A DNA stretch of 16,376 nucleotides from CAZOHC01 sp964579845 (GTDB lineage Bacteria > Patescibacteriota > Microgenomatia > Levybacterales > UBA12049). A program made the translations under genes and the position numbers. The notes under the pieces are model-generated. The model saw only the letters and a program-made list of their open reading frames with translations. It made no database searches and was not told the origin of the DNA. Shown piece after piece: positions 6,556 to 13,940 of the stretch. How positions within the stretch are numbered: the first letter of the stretch is position 1; every line of letters starts with the position of its first letter. The DNA is taken from NCBI GenBank assembly GCA_964579845.1, contig CAZOHC010000026.1, positions 1 through 16,376 of the forward strand, read 5' to 3'.

Positions 6556-9396
6556 ATGAATAAACGATTTACAAACGTCTCACCGAAAGTAGATTTCCCC
6601 GAACTGGAGGAAGAAATACTGAAGTTCTGGAAAGAAAACCGAATTTTTGAGAAATCCATTACAGCACGTTCTGCTGATAAGTATTGGACCTTCCTCGATG
6701 GCCCTCCCTTTGTTACCGGTATGCCTCACTACGGACATCTTCTCGGGAGTATTCATAAAGACATTTTCGGCCGCTACTGGACCATGAAAGGCTATCGTGT
6801 GCCGAGAGTCTGGGGGTGGGACGGACACGGGCTCCCGATTGAGAATAAAGTAGAGGGAAAACTTGATATACAAAGAAAGAAAGATATCGAAGAAGTTGTC
6901 GGTGTGAAAACCTTTATTGAGGAGTGTAAAAAATACGTTGAAGAAATCTCAGGAGAGTGGGAATGGTATGTTGATCATATCGGACGCTGGGTTGACTTTC
7001 ATAACTCATATAAAACCTGGAACCTCGATTATATGGAGTCGGTTATGTGGGTTTTCAGTCAGATGTATAAAAAAGGACATATCTACAAGGGTCTCAAAGT
7101 CACTCTCTACTGTCCGCATTGTTCAACACCTATCTCAAATTTCGAGGTTGCGATGGATGCTGATAATTACAAAGAAGTAACTGATCGTGGTACCACATAT
7201 AAATATCAGCTCAAAGACGAGGAAAATACGTATATGTTAGCCTGGTCTACAACGCCATGGAATAAAATCGTTACACCGGCTCTCGCTGTCAATCCAGAAC
7301 TCACCTACGTCAAAGTAAAACAAGGAGATGAGTACTACATCCTGGCCAAATCAACCGTCGCAATACTGGAAGGCGAGTATATCGTACAGAGCGAGATAAA
7401 AGGTTCAGATCTGGTTGGTCGTATGTTTGTTCCTCACTATGATTACTATCCGATTGAAAAAGGAAAGAAAGCTTTCGAGATCATCGCAGGAGATTTTGTG
7501 ACCGCTGATGAAGGTACAGGAGTCGTCACGATTGCCGCGTATGGCGAAGAGGATTTAATCGTTATGCAGCGAGACGAAGTGCATATTGAGATGCATGTTG
7601 ATGATGAAGGCATGATAAAACCTGATGTTCCGAAGTTCGGAGGGATGTATTATCTGAAAGCAAATAAAGCCGTGAATGAAGACCTTCAGGAACGAGGACT
7701 TATCTATAAAGATGTTGAGTATGCTCATAAAATCCCACTCTGTTGGCGATGTCATACGCGGCTTTACTACGCACCGATCAATGCTTGGTATGTCAATGTT
7801 CAGGATCTTAAACCTTTGCTTCTTAAGACGAATGAAGAAGTAAATTGGTTTCCCAAACATTTTAAAGACGGCAGATTCAAAAAAAGCCTTGAAAATGCAC
7901 CCGACTGGAATATCTCCCGAAATCGGTACTGGGGCTCACCTGTTCCGGTCTGGGAATGTACTTGTGGTGAGATTTTTGTTCCTGAGTCGATTCAGGAACT
8001 GGAAGAAGTGTCCGGGAAGACGATAACCGATCTTCATAAACCTGAAATTGATGAAGTCGAGGTTATGTGTCGAAAATGCGGTAAGACGGTAACTCGAGTT
8101 CCTGAAGTATTAGATAGCTGGATTGAGGCAGGAAGCGCCTCGTTTGCGGAACGACATTTTCCTTTTAATCCTGATGTGAAACTTGAGGATTTCTTCCCTC
8201 CGGATTTCATTGCAGAGTATACAGGTCAGATCAGAGCTTGGTTTTATGTTCTGCATGTTATAGGAGGTGCATTATACGGATCAAAAGCATTTAAAAATGT
8301 CGGAGTTGAAGGCGTCATTCTCGGAACTGACGGTCGTAAAATGAGTAAAAACCTTAAAAACTACCCTGATCCCAAAGAACTCCTCCAGAAATACGGCGGT
8401 GACGCACTTCGGTTGTACCTCATGTCAAGTCCGGTCATGCATGGCGAGGATATGGTGATTTCTGAAGAACAGTATCGGAATCAAGTACGTGGGATGATGT
8501 TGATTTTGTGGAATGTCTATAATTTCTTTCTTACATACGTGAATATTGACGGATGGGAAGGAGAAAAAATAAACGAGGAAAGAGAGTATACTCATGTCCT
8601 TGATCGGTGGATTATGTCCAAGCTTTCGCGATTAGTTCGTGACGTAACGATTAGTCTGGATGCCTACGATACGGTCAAAGCAGTTGACAATCTACAGGAT
8701 TTTATCACGGATTTTTCAACCTGGTATATCAGACGGAGTCGGGATCGTGTCGGGCCGACAGCTGAACAGACAGATGACAGAAATGCTTTTTATGAAACTA
8801 CGTATACGGTTTTAACAACGCTTACGAAATTACTCGCTCCTATCGCTCCGTTTATTGCTGAGTCAATGTATAAAAACCTTACCGGTGAAGAGTCTGTTCA
8901 TCTGACAGACTGGCCGGAATCACAAGAACCTTTTGTAGATACTGAACTGGAAAAACAGATGGAGCTTGTCCGCAAGTTAGCACAGGAGGGGCATGCCAAA
9001 AGAAAGTCCGAAGGCTGGGGGGTAAAAGACCCGAAAAAAGAACTCAGTTTCAGTGCACAGGGTGAGTTCGATTCACTTCATAAGGAAGAACAATTGCAGC
9101 AACTGCTTTTTGATGAACTGAATACCTACAGTGTTCTGGTCAATGATTCATTGCACCTAAAACACCCGGCATATGATACAGTTACGGATGAGTACCTGAA
9201 AGAACAGGGAGAGGCAAGGAGAATAATTCGGAGTATTCAAGAAGAACGGAAGAAGCTCGAGACTGCGATGGACGAGCGTGTAGACGTGACCATTCCTGAT
9301 TGGCCAGAACAATTTGAGGATTATATAAAACGAAATGCGCTTATTGAACGCTTAACACAAGGTGACACATTCGTCGTCCGAAGATTACAACAATAA
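6556..9396 (+). CDS. ileS: Isoleucyl-tRNA synthetase (IleS2/eukaryote-like type)
   Basis: 946 residues from the ATG at 6556, which has GGAG at 6546-6549. It charges tRNA-Ile in the cytoplasm. The HIGH motif is PHYGHLLG (His58-His61) and the KMSKS motif is RKMSKNLKNYPDP (Lys595-Asn599). The catalytic region reads WDGHGLPIE, and LDSWIEAGS replaces the family's LDCWFESGS. Two CxC/CxxC pairs (CTCG, CRKCG) flank the second catalytic half. The HYGH form, the LKNYPDP tail and DALRLYLMSSPV place it with the eukaryote-like IleS2 branch. The CP1 editing domain is odd: TTPWNKIVTP replaces the usual TTPWTLPxN, and GTGVVTIAAYGEED has Thr325 where the conserved His lies and is one residue shorter before Asp333. 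The anticodon-binding region follows from about residue 660. Confidence 0.97.
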   Translation: MNKRFTNVSPKVDFPELEEEILKFWKENRIFEKSITARSADKYWTFLDGPPFVTGMPHYGHLLGSIHKDIFGRYWTMKGYRVPRVWGWDGHGLPIENKVEGKLDIQRKKDIEEVVGVKTFIEECKKYVEEISGEWEWYVDHIGRWVDFHNSYKTWNLDYMESVMWVFSQMYKKGHIYKGLKVTLYCPHCSTPISNFEVAMDADNYKEVTDRGTTYKYQLKDEENTYMLAWSTTPWNKIVTPALAVNPELTYVKVKQGDEYYILAKSTVAILEGEYIVQSEIKGSDLVGRMFVPHYDYYPIEKGKKAFEIIAGDFVTADEGTGVVTIAAYGEEDLIVMQRDEVHIEMHVDDEGMIKPDVPKFGGMYYLKANKAVNEDLQERGLIYKDVEYAHKIPLCWRCHTRLYYAPINAWYVNVQDLKPLLLKTNEEVNWFPKHFKDGRFKKSLENAPDWNISRNRYWGSPVPVWECTCGEIFVPESIQELEEVSGKTITDLHKPEIDEVEVMCRKCGKTVTRVPEVLDSWIEAGSASFAERHFPFNPDVKLEDFFPPDFIAEYTGQIRAWFYVLHVIGGALYGSKAFKNVGVEGVILGTDGRKMSKNLKNYPDPKELLQKYGGDALRLYLMSSPVMHGEDMVISEEQYRNQVRGMMLILWNVYNFFLTYVNIDGWEGEKINEEREYTHVLDRWIMSKLSRLVRDVTISLDAYDTVKAVDNLQDFITDFSTWYIRRSRDRVGPTAEQTDDRNAFYETTYTVLTTLTKLLAPIAPFIAESMYKNLTGEESVHLTDWPESQEPFVDTELEKQMELVRKLAQEGHAKRKSEGWGVKDPKKELSFSAQGEFDSLHKEEQLQQLLFDELNTYSVLVNDSLHLKHPAYDTVTDEYLKEQGEARRIIRSIQEERKKLETAMDERVDVTIPDWPEQFEDYIKRNALIERLTQGDTFVVRRLQQ

Positions 9397-9416
9397 ATGC
9401 AGACGATCTGACTACC

Positions 9417-9463
9417 TGAGTCTCCGACTCACGGATATTTCCGATGACTCTGATTTTTCCGAT
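9417..9463. repeat. Inverted and direct short repeats before rodA
   Basis: TGAGTC (9417-9422) and GACTCA (9426-9431) form a 6-bp inverted repeat with a 3-nt loop. TTTCCGAT then occurs twice in the same direction (9438-9445 and 9456-9463), the second copy ending 2 nt before the rodA ATG. There is no T-run and no clear -35/-10 pair. These could be operator half-sites or chance; no SD is present. Confidence 0.3.
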
Positions 9464-9465
9464 CT

Positions 9466-10545
9466 ATGAAACAATCGCTACTCCGTATTGACTGGTGGCT
9501 ACTTATTCCGGTTTTTGTCCTGCTTGCTCTCAGCCTTGCAACGCTTGCGTCAATTTCTATTACCTATGTCGAAGGACAAATTTTCTCGATCATTATCGGT
9601 CTTATCGCGTATTTCTTCTTTGCGCAGCTTCAACCGACGGTATTGAGGCAGTTGGCAAAGCCGATGTATATCATCTCCTTACTCCTGCTTGCTATCGTGC
9701 TCGTTATCGGTTTTGAGAGTCGCGGAGCTGTCCGATGGATTGATATCTTCGGCATCAGCGTGCAATTCTCAGAAATTTTAAAACCGTTTCTCGCACTCTC
9801 ACTCGCTGCTTTTTTGTCTACGCAGCAGGAGCGATCACTTAGGTCTTTTCTGATGACGTTTCTCCTCACCGCACCGGTTGCTTTCTTGATCGGGATTCAG
9901 CCTGATTTAGGAACAGCGCTTATTTATGTCGGAGTGGTTATTATCGCGACGTTCTTATTCGGGTATCCTATCATTTGGTTTATACTCTCTGCCTTACCGT
10001 TTCTGTTTGCATCTCCGTTCCTTTGGAGCATATTGCATGACTACCAACGGCAACGAATTCTGACTTTTTTTAACCCGATGAGCGATCCCCAAGGCACGTC
10101 ATATAATGCGATGCAGGCTATAATTGCGGTTGGATCAGGTATGTTTTTGGGAAAAGGTATGCAGGAAAGCACACAATCACATCTTCGGTTCCTTCCTGAG
10201 CGTCAGACTGATTTTATCTTCGCGACGCTTTCTGAAGGACTGGGATTTATCGGTGCTGTGATTATTATTGTGTCTTTCGGGTTTCTTCTGTATAGAATTT
10301 ATTATATCTGTACCCATGTCACCGATTCGTTCGCGAAAATCTATGCGGGAACTGTTTTTAGCTTTCTGGTCATACACTTCTTCGTCAATATCGGCATGAA
10401 TATCGGTATTGTCCCGATCGTTGGGGTAACCCTTCCTTTCCTTTCTTACGGCGGAAGTTCTCTGCTCTCGAACTTTATTTTACTCGGATTACTCACTGCG
10501 CTGAGTACTGAGATGAAAAAAAAGAGCGTGCTGGAAATTAAGTAA
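9466..10545 (+). CDS. rodA: RodA-type SEDS peptidoglycan glycosyltransferase
   Basis: 359 residues, about ten membrane helices, normal for RodA. SEDS proteins polymerise lipid II into glycan strands in the inner membrane together with a class B penicillin-binding protein. Visible signatures: SRGAVRWI, QPDLGTAL, YQRQRILTFFNPMSDPQGTSYNAMQA, GSGMFLGKGM, LPERQTDFIFATLSEGLG with the catalytic-loop Asp249, and the C-terminal NIGMNIGIVPIVGVTLPFLSYGGSS (split across two helices). The common His of ERHTDFIF is Gln247 here. RodA is chosen over FtsW by the YQ..RI..F.NP and LPER signatures. No mreB/mreC or PBP gene is adjacent. The ATG lacks an SD and follows ileS by 69 nt, so it may be read from the ileS promoter. 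Confidence 0.93.
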   Translation: MKQSLLRIDWWLLIPVFVLLALSLATLASISITYVEGQIFSIIIGLIAYFFFAQLQPTVLRQLAKPMYIISLLLLAIVLVIGFESRGAVRWIDIFGISVQFSEILKPFLALSLAAFLSTQQERSLRSFLMTFLLTAPVAFLIGIQPDLGTALIYVGVVIIATFLFGYPIIWFILSALPFLFASPFLWSILHDYQRQRILTFFNPMSDPQGTSYNAMQAIIAVGSGMFLGKGMQESTQSHLRFLPERQTDFIFATLSEGLGFIGAVIIIVSFGFLLYRIYYICTHVTDSFAKIYAGTVFSFLVIHFFVNIGMNIGIVPIVGVTLPFLSYGGSSLLSNFILLGLLTALSTEMKKKSVLEIK

Positions 10546-10551
10546 GAATTC

Positions 10552-10560
10552 TGCTATACT
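10552..10560 (+). promoter_or_regulatory. Extended -10 promoter of rplU
   Basis: TG at 10552-10553, C, then TATACT (10555-10560), 15 nt before the ATG at 10576. The predicted leader is about 9 nt with no SD. The element is nearly identical to those at 2010 and 2436. Confidence 0.58.
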
Positions 10561-10575
10561 ATCACTCATCATATT

Positions 10576-10947
10576 ATGAAATACGCAGTAATTCGAACAG
10601 GCGGAAAGCAGTATAAAATTAACGAAGGCGATATCATCGATGTCGAGCGGCTTCCTGCCTCTCCTGAAAAGACCGTAACATTCAGTGACGTTTTGTTAGT
10701 TACAGACGGTGATGATGTGAAGCTCGGGCTTCCTCTTCTGGAAGGAGCAAGTGTCAAAGGAACCGTTGTTGAGGATCTCCGAGGAGATAAGATCAGAATT
10801 GCTAAATTTAAAGCAAAGGCACGGTATCGAAGAGTAACTGGGCATCGCCAGGCATTAACCAGAGTAAAAATTGATAGTATCCTTCTCTCAGGTTCAAAAA
10901 CAGAGGCGAAAAAGGAAAAATCTGCTCCCAAAGAAAAAGTTGCTTAA
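10576..10947 (+). CDS. rplU: 50S ribosomal protein L21
   Basis: 123 residues. The opening MKYAVIRTGGKQYKINEGDII and the later KFKAKARYRRVTGHRQALT RNA-binding loop are diagnostic of L21, which binds 23S rRNA in the large subunit. The body ends near residue 103, the usual bacterial length. About 20 further residues form a Lys/Glu/Ala tail (KTEAKKEKSAPKEKVA), a disordered basic extension. It sits in the conserved rplU-rpmA order, but a strong promoter in between lets rpmA be transcribed separately. Confidence 0.97.
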   Translation: MKYAVIRTGGKQYKINEGDIIDVERLPASPEKTVTFSDVLLVTDGDDVKLGLPLLEGASVKGTVVEDLRGDKIRIAKFKAKARYRRVTGHRQALTRVKIDSILLSGSKTEAKKEKSAPKEKVA

Positions 10948-10951
10948 CAAC

Positions 10952-10980
10952 TTGACATTCGTGAAAACCTGCGGTAATAT
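10952..10980 (+). promoter_or_regulatory. Strong sigma70-type promoter of rpmA-parB
   Basis: TTGACA (10952-10957), a 17-nt spacer and TAATAT (10975-10980), the best -35/-10 pair in the window, starting 4 nt after the rplU stop. The predicted start near 10987 gives a leader of about 23 nt. AAAGGTGA (10981-10988) is too far from the ATG at 11010 to act as SD. Confidence 0.8.
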
Positions 10981-11009
10981 AAAGGTGAATTTTCACAATA
11001 GTAACTACT

Positions 11010-11255
11010 ATGGCACATACAAAAGCACAAGGATCAGTAAAAGGAAATAGAGACTCGATAGCAAAGCGTTTAGGCGTGAAGATCTATGGTGGTGCGAAAG
11101 CATATCCGGGAAATATTCTTATCAGACAGCGCGGGACAAAATTTCACCCGGGTAACGGTGTCCAGATGGGAAAAGATCACACACTCTTTGCCGTTGTTGA
11201 GGGAACGGTTTCATTCAGAACACTTCACGGACGAGATTATATAGAGGTAGTATAA
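11010..11255 (+). CDS. rpmA: 50S ribosomal protein L27
   Basis: 81 residues, near the usual 85. MAHTKAQGSVKGNRDS is a variant of the typical MAHKKGGGSxxNGRDS N-terminus, which reaches the peptidyl-transferase centre. The core KRLGVKIYGGAKAYPGNILIRQRGT, FHPGNGVQMGKDHTLFA and the final beta strands are typical. There is no cleavable N-terminal extension of the Firmicutes kind. It has its own strong promoter, and its TAA (11253-11255) touches the parB ATG, with the parB SD inside its last codons. Confidence 0.97.
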   Translation: MAHTKAQGSVKGNRDSIAKRLGVKIYGGAKAYPGNILIRQRGTKFHPGNGVQMGKDHTLFAVVEGTVSFRTLHGRDYIEVV

Positions 11256-12110
11256 ATGGATATACCATCCACAGATAACAGAATTTACGAATTACCGACT
11301 TCAGACCTCCAAGCTAACCCATTGCAACCTCGCGGCGTCATTCTTCAAGACTCACTTCAAGATTTAGTTGAATCCATTAGAGAACAAGGCATTCTCGAGC
11401 CTATTGTTGTTGCTGAAACACCTGCCGGATATCAAATCATCGCAGGTGAAAGACGCTGGAGAGCTGCAAAAATACTCGGTTTACCAAAAGTTCCGGTTGT
11501 TGTGAAGAAAACAACACCGCAAGGCATGCTTGAGATGTCTATCGTCGAGAATGTTCAGCGTGAAGATCTTAATCCTATTGAGCGTGCTCTCGCGTATAAA
11601 AGACTTATCGATGAGTTCGGTTTAGGTACGAATGAGGTCGCAAGACGTGTCGGTAAGAGTGCACCGACTGTCTCAAATACGATCAGACTTCTTTCACTTC
11701 CTGATGCTATCAAAGATGCGTTAGTAGCAGGCGTTATTACAGAGGGCCATGTTCGTCCCCTCATCTCACTCGGTGATCCCAAACTCATGCTTGAGGTCTT
11801 TAAGCGTATACTTCGTGATAACAGTACAGTAAGACAGACTGAAGAGCTGGCGCGTCAAGTAAAAGGTGAGACCCAGAAACGTGAACCCAAACAGAGCAGT
11901 GATATGCTCTGGGTGCCTGAACAGGATGCGATTGCGAAAGATTGGCAGGAACGATTAGGTGCTGCAAAAGCAAGAGTTCAGCAGTCCAGTAAGCTGGCAC
12001 GGGTTATTATCGAGTTTAAAGGGGATGTTTCTGAAACCACAGGAAAAATTAACATGTTAAACGAACTTCTCTCCAAAGCAGAGGCACAACAGCAAGAATC
12101 CTCAGAATAA
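11256..12110 (+). CDS. parB: ParB/Spo0J-family chromosome partition protein
   Basis: 284 residues. The N-terminal ParB/Sulfiredoxin domain begins YELPTSDLQANPLQPRG and carries the CTP-binding motif GERRWRAA (Gly64-Arg69). It is followed by IVENVQREDLNPIERA and a helix-turn-helix (~122-150, GTNEVARRVGKSAPTVSNTI) that would read parS. The C-terminal ~50 residues (LARVIIEFKGDVSE to the end) form the dimerisation domain. ParB spreads from parS as a CTP-dependent clamp to segregate chromosomes with ParA and load SMC. No parA is adjacent and no parS-like palindrome was found by eye in the window. The ATG abuts the rpmA stop, and GAGGT at 11244-11248 is its SD, so it is translated with L27. A Noc-type protein is an alternative. 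Confidence 0.93.
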   Translation: MDIPSTDNRIYELPTSDLQANPLQPRGVILQDSLQDLVESIREQGILEPIVVAETPAGYQIIAGERRWRAAKILGLPKVPVVVKKTTPQGMLEMSIVENVQREDLNPIERALAYKRLIDEFGLGTNEVARRVGKSAPTVSNTIRLLSLPDAIKDALVAGVITEGHVRPLISLGDPKLMLEVFKRILRDNSTVRQTEELARQVKGETQKREPKQSSDMLWVPEQDAIAKDWQERLGAAKARVQQSSKLARVIIEFKGDVSETTGKINMLNELLSKAEAQQQESSE

Positions 12111-12177
12111 TTTTAGACCTGAGTCAGAAAATATATAATTGTTCCAAAGAACATATAGCAGAGAGCTACGAACTAAA

Positions 12178-12741
12178 TCAGAAGGGATTGGTGATGATTC
12201 TGAAGTCTTGAACTGGCCAGTAAACGAAAAACGATTTTCCGATGATTTCTTCCCGATCCAGAAATCCCCATTCCCGTGAGTCAGAACTGGCATTTCTGTT
12301 GTCTCCCATCACAACATACTCTCCTTCAGGAACGACGATTTCCTCACCTTCAGACATAAAAGCTCCTGCTCCTGTTTCGACTGTACTGTCCAGGTACTCG
12401 CTCTCGTCAACCATCACTCCGTTTACATAGACATCGCCATTCTGAATACTTATCGTATCACCCGGGACTGCCATGACTCGTTTTATAAAATCCTTATTCT
12501 CATCAGTCGGTGCTTGAAAAACGATGACATCCCCCTTCTGAGGGTCAGAAAATCGCATAGAAATGAGGTTCGTGAGTATGTATTCTTTGTCTTTAAAGGT
12601 CGGATCCATTGACTGTCCTGATACTTGGAACGGCCTGAAAAGAAAGATGTAAATTACCAGGAAAAACGAGGCTGCGAGGAGAACAGTCTGAATCGTGTCG
12701 ATAAAAAAAGCCCAAGCGACTTTCAGGGCTGATAAAAACAT
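12178..12741 (-). CDS. lepB: Signal peptidase I
   Basis: 187 residues. One N-terminal membrane helix (about residues 17-35) anchors the enzyme, which cleaves signal peptides on the outer face. Catalytic Ser44 is in SGQSMDPT and the general base Lys87 in FIKRVMAVPGD. The C-terminal box GDNRNASSDSREWG (146-159) is the family signature. The length and single helix match the short Gram-positive-type form. It is convergent with parB, 67 nt apart, with no clear terminator (only TGTTC-CAAA-GAACA at 12140-12153 and no T-run). It has its own promoter at 12750-12778 and a very short leader. Confidence 0.97.
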   Translation of the reverse strand: MFLSALKVAWAFFIDTIQTVLLAASFFLVIYIFLFRPFQVSGQSMDPTFKDKEYILTNLISMRFSDPQKGDVIVFQAPTDENKDFIKRVMAVPGDTISIQNGDVYVNGVMVDESEYLDSTVETGAGAFMSEGEEIVVPEGEYVVMGDNRNASSDSREWGFLDREEIIGKSFFVYWPVQDFRIITNPF

Positions 12742-12749
12742 ACATCTCT

Positions 12750-12778
12750 ATTATTTGTTATCCGTGCCTGTTTGTCAA
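12750..12778 (-). promoter_or_regulatory. Promoter of lepB
   Basis: Read on the minus strand, TTGACA (12778-12773), a 17-nt spacer and AATAAT (12755-12750). The -10 ends 8 nt before the lepB ATG, so the mRNA is nearly leaderless and has no SD. Confidence 0.66.
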
Positions 12779-12817
12779 TCAGAATTGATATGGATACAGT
12801 TTAATCAAAACTATAGG

Positions 12818-12846
12818 TTGATATTTTTTAATTGCCACTATATAAT
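12818..12846 (+). promoter_or_regulatory. Distal promoter of the Nudix gene
   Basis: TTGATA (12818-12823), a 17-nt spacer and TATAAT (12841-12846), a near-consensus pair. A start near 12853 gives a leader of about 117 nt. It lies in the divergent lepB/Nudix intergenic stretch (12742-12969). Confidence 0.66.
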
Positions 12847-12874
12847 AACTACGGATTTATTGTACATTTACAGG

Positions 12875-12903
12875 TTGAGTTTCAATCGGATACACCGTAT
12901 ACA
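12875..12903 (+). promoter_or_regulatory. Proximal promoter of the Nudix gene, followed by a small hairpin
   Basis: TTGAGT (12875-12880), a 17-nt spacer and TATACA (12898-12903). The leader would be about 60 nt. It holds a hairpin, CATCC (12935-12939), loop GGTT, GGATG (12944-12948), extendable by two G-U pairs, ending 10 nt before the SD. Confidence 0.55.
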
Positions 12904-12969
12904 TACCCGTTCAGAATTATGTGTGTACAGGGTGCATCCGGTTGGATGTGTTAGAGAATAGGAGTGTGT

Positions 12970-13668
12970 ATGGACATCACTATCGAGTCTTTCACAGGAT
13001 TGCCGATTGTCACGGCTGACACGGCACAGGAGACTGTGCAGTATCTCGGACTAACGCAGTGGAGAACTCTCTCCATGCACAGTATTCAGGAGTTTCTCAA
13101 ATCAAATGCTTCGGAGGAAGACCTCAAGACCGCACAAAAATTTGCTCCGGAAGTTCAGATTCTCGTTCTGGAGAAACCTGATGGTGAGCAGTTTATCGGT
13201 GCAAGGTCGACCGGAAGGGACTGGGTAACTGGTTTTTGCCTGATTGACACACCTTGCGAAAGTTATGTCGTCGTCGTTGCTCAGTACAAGCATGGTGCTG
13301 ACCAAATCACTTGGGCGCTTCCTTCAGGAGTCATTAACAATGATGATCGGAAAACGTATGATCCGGAGTTGGCATGCGGAAGAAGAGAATTCGAGGAAAA
13401 GACAGGGATTCGTGTCGGTACAATTGATCGACTCAGTGAGCACCCTCGACTTCTTTCTGGGGGAAATAGCACTCTTCGGTATCAGCCAGTGATTATTCAC
13501 CCGCACGAACCTCTTACCCGAATAACTCAACACTTGGACCCACACGAGCAACTCGTAGTGGTCCTGTTTAAGGTTGAGGACTGGATCGCTTTTCTCGAGC
13601 AAGGTAATGGAATCGAAGCATCAGCAGAGGGGACAACACTGTTGGCACTTCGACATCTCGGTATTTAG
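12970..13668 (+). CDS. Nudix hydrolase domain protein
   Basis: 232 residues from the ATG at 12970, with AGGAG at 12960-12964 as SD. A GTG at 12964 overlaps this SD and is not used. The Nudix region begins with TWALPSGVI (Gly120), and the catalytic helix reads RREFEEKTGI (Arg139-Glu140-Phe-Glu142-Glu143...Gly146), the RExxEExG metal-binding core. The loop between Gly120 and the helix (NNDDRKTYDPELACG) is about five residues longer than the standard G-x5-E spacing, and Asp takes the usual Glu position. LPSG resembles the LPxG of ADP-ribose pyrophosphatase-like members, but the substrate is not predictable. The N-terminal ~90 residues match no domain I recognise. Cytoplasmic, one gene per transcript, with tandem promoters and a strong terminator. 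Confidence 0.82.
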   Translation: MDITIESFTGLPIVTADTAQETVQYLGLTQWRTLSMHSIQEFLKSNASEEDLKTAQKFAPEVQILVLEKPDGEQFIGARSTGRDWVTGFCLIDTPCESYVVVVAQYKHGADQITWALPSGVINNDDRKTYDPELACGRREFEEKTGIRVGTIDRLSEHPRLLSGGNSTLRYQPVIIHPHEPLTRITQHLDPHEQLVVVLFKVEDWIAFLEQGNGIEASAEGTTLLALRHLGI

Positions 13669-13682
13669 TACAAAGTAATCCT

Positions 13683-13722
13683 TAGCGCCTGGGGTCCTGC
13701 GGGATCCCCGGCGCTATTTTTT
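13683..13722 (+). terminator. Intrinsic terminator after the Nudix gene
   Basis: Stem TAGCGCC (13683-13689) pairs with GGCGCTA (13710-13716). After a T-C mismatch, GGGGTCC (13691-13697) pairs inward with GGATCCC (one G-T wobble), closing on loop TGCG. Six T follow (13717-13722). Confidence 0.92.
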
Positions 13723-13759
13723 ATGGCAAAAACCTATAGTAGAGATTTAGGTAAGTTTT

Positions 13760-13768
13760 TGGTATACT
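13760..13768 (+). promoter_or_regulatory. Extended -10 promoter of the structured leader
   Basis: TG at 13760-13761, G, then TATACT (13763-13768). The expected transcription start is about 13775, just downstream of the Nudix terminator. There is no clear -35. It would drive the leader and the two small genes at 13990 and 14310. Confidence 0.55.
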
Positions 13769-13777
13769 AAAGGAGTG

Positions 13778-13854
13778 GTAAATGAGAGTGAATACGAACT
13801 CTTCTTTGAATAGCTAAATTTACGATGTTCTCTTCAAACTCATTTACTTTTTTT
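13778..13854 (+). terminator. Terminator-like stem in the leader (candidate attenuator)
   Basis: GTAAATGAG (13778-13786) is a perfect inverted match to CTCATTTAC (13839-13847), followed at once by seven T (13848-13854). TTTGAA (13805-13810) and TTCAAA (13833-13838) add an inner 6-bp pairing that stacks on the outer right arm. A competing pairing is possible: GTAAAT (13778-13783) with ATTTAC (13818-13823), which would break the terminator stem. The stem is AT-rich with a long loop, so it would be a conditional rather than a strong terminator. Confidence 0.45.
13782..13817 (+). CDS. Possible leader peptide (11 codons)
   Basis: An ATG at 13782 opens MRVNTNSSLNS and stops at TAA 13815-13817. AGGAG at 13771-13775 is 6 nt upstream, an ideal SD. 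The frame runs through the left arm of the terminator-like stem and ends just before the alternative pairing segment, as leader peptides do in attenuators. Caveat: if the extended -10 at 13763-13768 is the only promoter, transcription would start near 13775 and the SD would not be transcribed; translation would then be leaderless or absent. There is no run of a single amino acid, only Asn and Ser enrichment. Confidence 0.3.
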   Translation: MRVNTNSSLNS

Positions 13855-13887
13855 GTTCTTTCACATCGCGAATGCAGAGATCAGTAT

Positions 13888-13940
13888 GTGGAGATCACGG
13901 TAAGGTGAAGACAAGTTCTTCTTCTTACGGTGATCTTCAC
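13888..13940 (+). other. Long hairpin in the 5' leader of the small-gene pair
   Basis: Arms of 24 nt, 13888-13911 and 13917-13940, close on the loop CAAGT. By direct pairing there are 20 Watson-Crick pairs, two G-U pairs and two mismatches (13899/13929 and 13906/13922). GCAGA (13874-13878) and TCTGC (13953-13957) can add an outer 5-bp helix. No T-run follows, so it is not a terminator. It ends about 40 nt before the SD of the gene at 13990. It could be a regulatory RNA fold or a protein-binding palindrome. The rest of 13723-13989 shows no convincing larger gene. Confidence 0.6.

Noticed and set aside
12140..12153. TGTTC-CAAA-GAACA as terminator between parB and lepB
   Set aside because: Only five base pairs and no T-run on either strand.
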